This document shows, piece after piece, positions 56,615 through 64,000 of a stretch of DNA of 64,000 bases. How positions within the stretch are numbered: the stretch's first letter is position 1; every line of letters starts with the position of its first letter. Origin of the DNA: Vanrija pseudolonga (Eukaryota; Basidiomycota; Tremellomycetes; Trichosporonales; Trichosporonaceae); contig NC_085852.1 of NCBI RefSeq assembly GCF_020906515.1, positions 1,984,001-2,048,000 on the forward strand, given 5' to 3'. The notes under the pieces were generated by a model, which was not told the DNA's origin, did not search any database, and saw only the letters and a program-made list of their open reading frames with translations. The translations under genes and the position numbers were made by a program.

Positions 56615-58268
56615 CTAATTAACGACAAGTATAGGAGACACGCTGGGCGCGAACACGAGGATCAAAGCCCACGTCGCGAGCACGATCGCGACAGTCACCC
56701 CGTCGCGCGACCACTTGAGGCTCGCCCTCGACGGCTTGGACGCGGCCGTGGCCGTCGGCGCTGGCCGCGCGGTGCTCAGCGCGTCTGTGACGCTCGCGTT
56801 GCCTGTCAGGCTGGCGACGAGCGGGAGCATGGTGTACGGTAGCGGCGTGCGCGGCGGCCGGATGTCGTCGGCGAGGTCGGCGAAGCCTACTGCTGGCGGG
56901 TCGAGCCGGAACGCCGTGTAGACGTTGCGCAGGAACATGCTCCCCAGCGTCCACTTTGCGGCGTCGCCCGTGTTTCTGCTGTCAGCTACGCCCCAAGCCC
57001 TTGCGACTCACAGCAACCCGACGATGCTGCCGATGCACAGCGTCTCCGAGCCGACAGTGACAATGTTCTCGACGAGCGAGTCGCCCAGCATGGGGAACTC
57101 GCGCCCCGCGATCCAGAAGGACACGCTCAGGTCGGCGCCACACGGGAACGCGTACACTGCGACGTCGGTGCGCAGGCCTACGTCGAGCCGCCGCGCACCA
57201 GGGATGGCAGAGTACAGCCTGTCGACGATAGCCGAGGGGCCATACACGCCGCTCGAGCCCGTGTCCACCACGGCGGACGTGTCGTTGCCCAAGGCCACCT
57301 GGGACATGTTGGCGCTCAGAGCCGACAGCTGGATCGTCCACCCCGCGTCCCCGCTAACGGGCGCATATGAGATGTCGCCCGAGTACTTGCTGCTATCGAC
57401 CCCGCCGAGGGTGAGGCCCCCGCCCGGCGCGCTCTCGACGTTCGAGTTCGCCGGGTCACTCTTCAGCCACGACACCCACGTGTCGCCTGGTAGCTGGGAG
57501 AGGTAGAAGCCGAACTGCTTGTCGGTCCACTTTGACGCCAGGGTGTCGAGCAGTGCCCCCGGGCCGCGGGAGAGGCCGAGCACGCCGGACGCTTTCGAGT
57601 CGGCGTTGACGTCAGATGCGTCGGACGTGCGCACTGGGGGTGGGCGTGGGGTCAGCGAGTGCGTTCGACGGGCTGAGGTGGCGGCGCCGCCGTACTTACA
57701 GAACAGGCCGCTGGGCGACACGGAACCGCCGACAGACACCGTATCGACGCCCCACACGCCCGTGGCCGACCCGCCAACCGAGTCGACCACGGCCGTGTTG
57801 TTGTTCGCGACCTGGTAGCTTGATGATGAGGCGCCGGAGAACTTGGCCCGGCCGTTACACTGGGCAGCGTTGCACGCCGCGTCGTACACGTAGGTTATGG
57901 ATGTGCCCGTGTCGATGCGCAGGTCGAAGGTCTGTGGTGGGGTGCTGGGGATGTCAGCGTCGGTGGCAACGAGCAGGCAGCGGTGGCACGCCGTCAACGT
58001 GCACCGCGGCGCGCAACGTACCCGATCGAAACCGGCGCCGAGTACAGCACCGACCGATTCCACTGCGTCAAGCTGCGTCGTCAGCTCGAAGGAACGCCCG
58101 CACACAGAGCACACCCACGCCTCGGTGTTGCCGTCGCGCTTGTACAGGTCCAGCCTCGGCAGGTCGGGCAGGTCGGGCACGAAGCGCCGCTTGTCTGCTG
58201 GCGGCGCCGTCGACGACGCCGAGATGGCAGCAGCGGTGAGCGCTAGCGCCGAGAACAGCAGCAGCATG
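56615..58268 (-). CDS. Pepsin-family aspartic protease 2, probably GPI-anchored
   Basis: A1 family. Seen: ATG 58268 with signal peptide MLLLFSALALTAAAISASS. A short pro-region contains a basic DLYKRDGN site, then (after a 46-nt intron that restores frame) LTQWNRSVLYSAPVSIGTPP, and after another intron the first catalytic motif LRIDTGTSITYVYDAACNAA. Later come SGVLGLSRGPG, GGLTLGGVDSSKYSGDISYA, the second catalytic motif VVDTGSSGVYGPSAIVD and WTLGSMFLRNVYTAFRLDPP. The first motif is DTGT rather than DTGS, which is tolerated in the family. The C-terminus has a Thr/Ser/Ala-rich stalk and a terminal hydrophobic helix (TVAIVLATWALILVFAPSV) consistent with GPI anchoring; it ends PILVVN, TAG 56615-56617. 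Paralogous to protease 1 in lead-in and intron layout. Confidence 0.87.
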
Positions 58269-58843
58269 GTGAGTCGTGAGCAGTAGCAGTGGTGGTGTAC
58301 ATGTGAACAACGAACAACGGGCTGCCCGTCGCTCGGTGATATTACTTGGTCGTCGACGACGAGCGGGCGACCGACTGCGACTGTTGATACATGCAGCATG
58401 CAGCTCAAGCCAAGCAGCCAAGCCTCGCAATGACATGCCGTCATGTTTCGTCGTGGCTGGGCCGGCTGGGAATGGTGGTTTCCAGGCAGGCAAGCAGGGA
58501 GGCAAACGCCCCAGGCACCACGGCGGGACGACGTTGGGTGGGCCCACCCGTCCCGTGGGGGCTGGTGTTACAACAACCAACCTCACGACGCAGGCCGTCT
58601 TCGGCTTGCCGCCTTTGGTCATGGGGCATGTGAGGCTGCCTCCTGCAATGCAGCTGATGTGAGGTTATAATACACATGACAATTGGTGACAGTCCACTGT
58701 TTCACCGTCAGTCACGTCACGCTGTGGCACGCCCGCCACCTGGCACAGTGGCACTTTTAATCGCTTCGAGGTTCATCTTCACGGTTGTTATCGAATGTCC
58801 GTGTCTAGCACACGCTTCTATCTCTAGATATAGCGCAGATGGT
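58269..58843. other. Intergenic, promoter of aspartic protease 2
   Basis: 575 bp between tandem protease genes. AT-richer near 58745-58830. No gene seen. Confidence 0.5.
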
Positions 58844-61019
58844 CTAGGTCGGGGTACCCCAGTAGTTGCCGTTGGGGTTGGCCGCACCGCCAGGAGCCGT
58901 GCCATTCCCGCCTTGGCCACCGCCTGGCGCAGTGCCATTATTGGGAGGCGGCATGCGAGCCATGACATACTCCTTCCAGGGAATCTCGGTACCATACTGA
59001 GGCGGGTTGAGGCCGTCGGCCAGCTTGGCAAGGCCGACGCGGTTCGTCTTGTTGCCCCTGCCAATCTCGTAGACCGAGTAAGCGCTCTTCAAGAACGCGG
59101 CCCCAAAGATCCAGTCAACGGCTCCAGGTGCCCGACTGCAACCGTTCAGCAACATGATGACCGAATTGTCACTTACATTCCACCGGGGCCGCCGTTGTAC
59201 GAGCCGATTGTGCCTACGCAGACGGGCTGGTCCTCGAGCAGGCCCGGGATCGGGGGGAAGACATCGGCAATCTGGTCCTCGAACGCAATGGGCCAGTCGA
59301 CGCCTGCAAACCTGAGCGAAGCCTTGGTGTTCGGCTCGGCCGGGCACGGGAATCCCCAGAATGTGTTGTTGACGCCAACGAAGGATTCGGGAAGGAAGAA
59401 GCCGCCGAGGGGCTCATAGATCTGTCGGACAAGCTCGTGGGGTCCGACATTGATGGTCGTGCCAGTGTCAAAATTGATGCGAGTGTAGTTGCCGAAATCA
59501 ACGGTGGTGTTGAAGCCCGTGTAGCTCTCCGCACGAGTGTTCCAGCTCGGGCTCGGCCCTCCGGATTCTTCAAGGACATCGCTGTAGTAAATGTCGCCCT
59601 GGTACAGAGACTTGTCCACGCCGCTAGGTTGGGTTAGCCCATGACAATGTCTCTCTCTCTCTCTGAAGGTTTGACTCACCCCAAAGTAAGAACACCGCCG
59701 GGGGTGACGCCGAGCACAGGTGACACGTTTGTCGCGGATGGAGGGCCGTGCTCCTGGTACCACTGGTTCTCGAATTCCTTAGCGGCAGTAATGTTGTTGC
59801 GCTTCAAATAGAAGGCGAAGCGATGGTCCTTCCAGCCGCGGCTCAACTTTGCGATGAGCGTTTCGTTGGTCCTCCGGCCTAGGTCGACGTTCAACTTGTC
59901 CTGGAGGCGGAAGCCCAGGATGCCGGAAATGTCTGTGCCGGCGTATCCACCTCCCTCTTCCTGAACAGTGACGAGGACTGCGGGCGGGGCATGTAAGCGG
60001 GTGTCTGGCACGGGGGGGAGGGGGGGCTGCTCGGCCATCCAGGCGGCACGCGCAACTCACCGCCTTCGAGGTCCGTGGCAATCTGGCCCCCGACAGTAAA
60101 AGTGTCGCGAACAATATCACCATACTGCCAGCCCTTGAGGTAGGTGATGTTCCGGTGCATGTTCTGCTCCACAAGGGTGGACGACTGGTTGCGGTAGAAC
60201 ACTGGCTTGGGGTTCTCGCCGGCGGGGAGGTGGTCCGCGTAGAGCCAGAAGAAGGGCGAGCCAGTGTCGATGTGGACTTGGAACCATTGTGGCGGCGTGC
60301 TGGGGTTCGTTAGCATGCTGTAGTGCCAGTCCGCGTGATACCTGCCCGTAAGAGATGTTGGCCGAGTATGCTTGGTCGACTCCCCAGTCGGTAAGTACGA
60401 CATCGGCCTTGGGCTGGCACTTCTTCTTGCCGCCGCCGGAGCCGCCCTTGCCTCCAGCACCACCCTTGCCTCCAGCGCCGCCCTTGCCACCGGCTCTGCC
60501 CTTGCCTCCAGCACCGCCGGCACCACCAGCGCCGCCAGCGCCAGCCTCTCCGCCGTCACCGCCAGCACCTCCCTCACCGCCGTCGCCGCCGGCGCCTCCC
60601 TCTCCACCGTCACCACCGGCGCCACCGTCACCACCAGCACCTCCCTCACCACCAGCACCTCCCGCCCCGCCAGCGCCACCAGCACCACCCTGGCCGTCAC
60701 GCTTGGCGCGCTTGGCGGCCTTCTGCGCAACCTTGAGGTCGCGCTTCATGCGCTTCGTCTCCTTCTTGACAAACTCGCGGATCTCATGGTCCGGCGCGGC
60801 GCCCCACCGGCGCATGTAGTTGACCTGGCGCGCAATCTGGCGCTTGCGCACGACCTCGAAGGGCTCGGGGGTGCGCTTGGGCGGAGGGGGCGGGAGAAGG
60901 CCGATGTGGATCGGGCCTCCGTCGCGCGCGGCGAGGGCGTCGGCGACATGGGCTGGCGCGGGGGCCGCGAGGGCCGGCAGCGCTGCGATGAGTGCTACGA
61001 GAGCCGCAGTGGTGCGCAT
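58844..61019 (-). CDS. Pepsin-family aspartic protease 3, secreted, with Gly-rich insert
   Basis: A1 family. Seen: ATG 61019 with signal peptide MRTTAALVALIAALPALAAP, a long basic pro-region (VVRKRQIARQVNYMRRWGAA, KKETKRMKRDLKVAQKAAKR), a ~90-residue Gly/Ala/Asp/Glu repeat, then VVLTDWGVDQAYSANISYGQ. The first catalytic motif is VHIDTGSPFFWLYADHLPAG and the second RINFDTGTTINVGPHELV, followed by WIFGAAFLKSAYSVYEIGRG. A motif like GVLTLGGVDKSLYQGDIYYS links it to protease 2. Unlike proteases 1 and 2 it has no hydrophobic C-terminus: it ends with Asn/Gly/Pro-rich sequence GNYWGTPT, TAG 58844-58846, so it should be freely secreted. Intron count is about five. An ATATAA element lies about 50 bp upstream of the ATG. 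Confidence 0.87.
60429..60698. repeat. Coding Gly-rich imperfect repeat inside aspartic protease 3
   Basis: Imperfect 9-bp units (GCC-ACC-TCC/CTC type on the plus strand) encode GGA/GGD/GGE/GGK triplets for ~90 residues. The charge changes along the run, from GGD/GGE-rich to GGK-rich toward the catalytic domain. Confidence 0.85.
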
Positions 61020-62857
61020 TGTTGTTTGGGATGATGGGGGAGGGAGCCCGCCCACTCGCGCATGTTATATCTTGCTTTGCCCACGAGTGGCCTCGTCGGC
61101 TCGTGTTGGGGTGCCGTTTGACATGGCAGGGGATCGAGGCACTGCGAATAGCCTCGTCTTTGCGCGCGTCGACGCCGCTTGCTTGCTTGCACCAAGAAAG
61201 AACAAGGAACGATGAGGTGCTTACAAGCACCCCCGCCCTCGCCCGCACGGGACGAGAAGAGCGCCGACCAGCCGCTGTGCGTGCGTCCGACGTGCTTGTC
61301 CCCGGTTGTTCGCGTCTGTGCCTGCGAGTGGTTACTCTTAGCGCGGTATGGATTTCGGGCGGAGCGAACGCTGGAGGCCGGAGCAAGCTGATGATAGTGT
61401 GAAACGCTGCCTCCTGTGCCCAGAAACTGCAACTGGGTCTCGCCGTGAGCAGTGCACCCAGGATCTAAGACGAGTTTGTGACCCGACCCTAGCCGCGGGT
61501 GCCTCTCGAGTTGGCTGTTCGCCTCGGTTCTGCCCACTTGTCCGACACTGCGCGTCGGTCGGTCCGTCGGGGATGCTGACGTGCGCTGCAGCCAACTGCA
61601 CCCGGTTCACGCGCTCTCGGCATCGCAGAGAGGCACATGGCGGGACCGAGGGGACTGCTGCCGCAACCTTGTCGGGCAACGAACGTTGGCGCCGGCGGAG
61701 GTGACGAGGGAAGGTGGGCGGGGCTCGGCGCGGCGTGGCGCGGCGCGGAGCTCGGCGCAGTAGAGCTGCTGCTGGAGGAAGGGAAGAGGATGGACGATAC
61801 TAACGGGAAACAACTCTAAAGCGGATTGACAGCGCAGGAAAGCGACAGCCAGCCCCTCGACGCGTCGAACCGTGTTGATTCCAGCGTTTCACTCCGACGA
61901 GTCACCAGATGAACCAGAACAAACCTCCTATCACCCCCTACCCGCCAGGGCGCGACGTACTCCCTCGAGTCCAGCGTGACAGTAGCATCGGGCGGATCTC
62001 CTCTGCTGAGGTGTTCCGACCAGCTGCTGCATCGGGCTTACTAGGTGTAAGTACAAGAGCCGGTTAGCACTAAACATGCCAAACATCACCTGGCGCCCGG
62101 TCTATATTCGCCGTCAACGTCACAATGGCTGGCTGGCTCGTGTTTGGTTCACGAGTTCGCGGCGTCGCGTGCTGCGTTTGTTAACCCCCACGCCGTTGGG
62201 ATTCTTCACATGCACAGAAAAGAAGGCAAAGGTACCCGTCAGGAGCAGCAGGGCGGCAGCGGTTCAACGGCGCATGCTCGTCGAGGCTTCGGTCACCTCA
62301 GCAGTCCGCATCCGTGCCTCGCAGACTGTCATGGTCGGTCATGCCGACGGCCTGGTCGTTGCCAAGCTATGCTGTCTCTTGCTTGGCAGCGCGGGTGTGT
62401 CTTCGGTGTTGAGGCTGTGCGTGAGAGGGAGCTAGGGAGCAGGGAGCAGCTCGTTCCATGTGGACTACAGCCCACTTGACTTGTCTGCGCCGGGCTCAGA
62501 CGTCAACAGCTGGACCGCCGTACTGACGCGCCGTACCGGCTGATGCCACATTCCAGCCGCGGTTGTCCAGCAGCCATCAGGCAATGGCCACCACGTTGAA
62601 AGGATCAAGCTCGCCATAGGATACTCGAAGCAATCAATGGACAAAGCTTCCCTTCCTCCCCCTGTCCGGCTGGTAAAGGCAGCGGCTTGCCGTGCCCGTG
62701 GCCGCCACCCAAACCCAGATCCACAACAACAGCAACAACAGCGCCACCACACGGCCAACGGCCTCTCATGCCCACGCCCCCGCCCCCAGATCTCTCCTCA
62801 TGACCCAAACATGCATGTTATATATTAGTTCGTGCAATGGTGCAATCAATGATAATT
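61020..62857. other. 1.8-kb intergenic region upstream of protease 3
   Basis: Holds the protease 3 promoter (minus-strand ATATAA at 61065-61070) and the 3' region of protease 4. Contains repeated GGCGCGGCGTGG-type sequence near 61725-61755. Frames are Arg/Cys/Ser-rich and unconvincing. Confidence 0.5.
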
Positions 62858-64000
62858 CTACAAAAGTGATGGGCGGCTGGCGTTGGGCGTGCCGAGCCCC
62901 ATCGTGAGCCGCTTCATCTTGGGGAGGGTAAGCTGCGGTGCGCCGGTATCCTCGTCCATAGCCAGGTTGACGTGTGACGACGGCGCGAGTGATGCGGGCC
63001 GGGGCGGGGCGAGGAGCGCCGGCTCGGGCGGCGTCAACGACTCGAGCGGGTCCTCAATCGGCAGATCTAACTCTTGCGCGATCGCCACAGGGACGTGTTG
63101 TCCATGCGAGCCCTCGCTTGTTAAATCGTCCGAGGCGACTGATCTAACCTTGGTCATGACGGAGAACTTGGCGTCGTCGTCAGAGGCCAGCGAGACCTTC
63201 TTCTCCTCCGAGTGGCCGACACGCGTCTCCTCACCGCTGAGGTTGGACGATGTCGTGTCGCTGAACCGGCTACCCGAAGGGCCGGCCGGTTGCGGAGACG
63301 ACTGGGACTCAATGTCAATGACGACCGGACGCTGAGCGGCCATGCTCTTGCGCCGCTCCCGGCGTGGTCTGTACCATCTTCTATAGCCGATGAAGCACAG
63401 TAACCATGCGAGCAGGCCAGCGCCGGCGAGCGCGCCGAACGTTGCGCCGAGGGCAGTCTGAACGGTCGACTTGTTCGACTTCTTCATGCCGAGACCAGGG
63501 CCAAAGCTCGGGTTCTGGACCGTTGAGTTTTGGCGCATAGCCGCCGTGCCGTTGATGTGGACATCTAAGCCCGTGAGGTTGGCTTGTAAGGGCTGAACGA
63601 GGTTGGCAAACCCCACGGCCGGCGGGTCATAGCGGAACACAGTGTAAACGTTCTTCAAGAACGTGGCCCCGACGATCCAGTGGAACCTCGAGCTCGAGCT
63701 CACATTGAAGGCCATGATAGACCCAGTGCAGAGGTCACCTGTACGCGTGCGCACCATGTCGACCGGGTTGACAGCGTACGAGACGCCGCCAAACTGGAGC
63801 GACAGAGAGATGTTGGTCACTTGCGAGCACGGGAAGGTGTAGTAGCCCAACATTCCCGGATCCGTCACCGGCTTGGCACCGGGGATGTTGGCGTACAGCT
63901 GGGCAACCGAGGCCGAGGGTCCCTGGATGACTGACGAGCCCGTGTCGATGATGGCGGTGTTGGAACCCTCTGGGTTAAGCGTGTAGTCGTTGAGCGTGAT
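62858..64000 (-). CDS. Pepsin-family aspartic protease 4, type I membrane protein, 5' part beyond the window
   Basis: A1 family, C-terminal two-fifths only. Seen from the right edge: ITLNDYTLNPEGSNTAIIDT with the second catalytic motif (IIDTGSSVIQGPSASVAQLY), GYYTFPCSQVTNISLSLQFG, YAVNPVDMVRTRTGDLCTGS and FHWIVGATFLKNVYTVFRYD, all collinear with protease 1. Then an Asn-rich stalk with several N-glycosylation sites, a clear transmembrane helix (ATFGALAGAGLLAWLLCFIG) followed by a basic stop-transfer YRRWYRPRRERRKS, and a ~170-residue Ser/acidic cytosolic tail ending LGTPNASRPSLL, TAG 62858-62860. The visible part has no intron. A genuine transmembrane-plus-tail layout instead of a GPI signal is unusual for fungal pepsins. 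The first catalytic Asp lies outside the window. Confidence 0.87.
   Translation of the reverse strand: MTLNDYTLNPEGSNTAIIDTGSSVIQGPSASVAQLYANIPGAKPVTDPGMLGYYTFPCSQVTNISLSLQFGGVSYAVNPVDMVRTRTGDLCTGSIMAFNVSSSSRFHWIVGATFLKNVYTVFRYDPPAVGFANLVQPLQANLTGLDVHINGTAAMRQNSTVQNPSFGPGLGMKKSNKSTVQTALGATFGALAGAGLLAWLLCFIGYRRWYRPRRERRKSMAAQRPVVIDIESQSSPQPAGPSGSRFSDTTSSNLSGEETRVGHSEEKKVSLASDDDAKFSVMTKVRSVASDDLTSEGSHGQHVPVAIAQELDLPIEDPLESLTPPEPALLAPPRPASLAPSSHVNLAMDEDTGAPQLTLPKMKRLTMGLGTPNASRPSLL

Noticed and set aside
1-64000. tRNA, rRNA, CRISPR arrays, transposons, virus-derived elements or telomeric repeats
   Set aside because: Scanned by eye for tRNA A/B-box patterns, repeat-spacer arrays, terminal repeats, transposase or reverse-transcriptase motifs and TTAGGG-type runs; none was convincing. 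Covariance-model and repeat-finder runs would be decisive.
54208-64000. The four aspartic proteases as retroelement-type proteases
   Set aside because: Each of the three complete copies has two catalytic motifs in one chain, a signal peptide and the pepsin-type C-terminal lobe, so they are ordinary A1 enzymes.

Overview
The window looks like nuclear DNA of a GC-rich basidiomycete yeast. Nearly every gene is split by very short introns (about 35-60 nt) with GTGAGT/GTAAGT donors, a CTGAC/CTAAC branch site close to the acceptor, and CAG acceptors. Protein content (Hal3, Nus1, Ato transporters, an APX-like cytochrome c peroxidase, pepsin-family proteases) fits Tremellomycetes. Trichosporonales is my guess from gene content and composition, not something the sequence proves. 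I saw no rRNA, tRNA, CRISPR array, transposon or virus-derived element.

Left part, 1-40.3 kb, mostly conserved housekeeping genes. In order: a GH63/YMR196W-like glycosidase cut by the left edge (-), ER alpha-1,2-mannosidase (-), an Age2/SMAP-type ArfGAP (-), the Golgi cation exchanger Gdt1 (+), a remarkable fusion of a ZNRD2-type zinc-ribbon region, phosphopantothenoylcysteine decarboxylase (Hal3) and the dolichol-synthesis subunit Nus1 (-), two Ato/Gpr1 acetate-transporter genes and acetoacetyl-CoA synthetase (all -), leukotriene-A4-hydrolase-type aminopeptidase (+), an HMG-box transcription factor (-), about 4.3 kb without a convincing gene, an unrecognised secreted protein (-), an EamA drug/metabolite transporter (-), a class I haem peroxidase (+) and a large RGG/Gln-rich protein with a conserved C-terminal region (+).

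Right part, 41-64 kb, is accessory. Between 41.7 and 53.6 kb lie five diverged copies of a gene family I do not recognise, all on the minus strand. They share an N-terminal module of about 70 residues, followed by a Pro/Ser-rich stretch and usually a coiled coil, and two copies share a distinct C-terminal module. Interleaved on the plus strand are two paralogous double-DM9 (DUF3421, lectin-like) genes, both starting with an N-myristoylation signal. An intronless bacterial-type SsuD-like flavin monooxygenase sits between the DM9 genes. From 54.2 kb to the right edge runs a tandem minus-strand array of four pepsin-family aspartic proteases. Their C-termini differ: two look GPI-anchored, one is secreted with a Gly-rich insert, and one is a type I membrane protein with a long cytosolic tail and is cut by the right edge.

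Functional links that can be argued: the two Ato transporters beside acetoacetyl-CoA synthetase suggest short-chain acid or ketone use; mannosidase, Gdt1 and Nus1 all serve glycosylation in the secretory pathway; the 41-64 kb block looks like a surface/extracellular gene cluster that expanded by local duplication.
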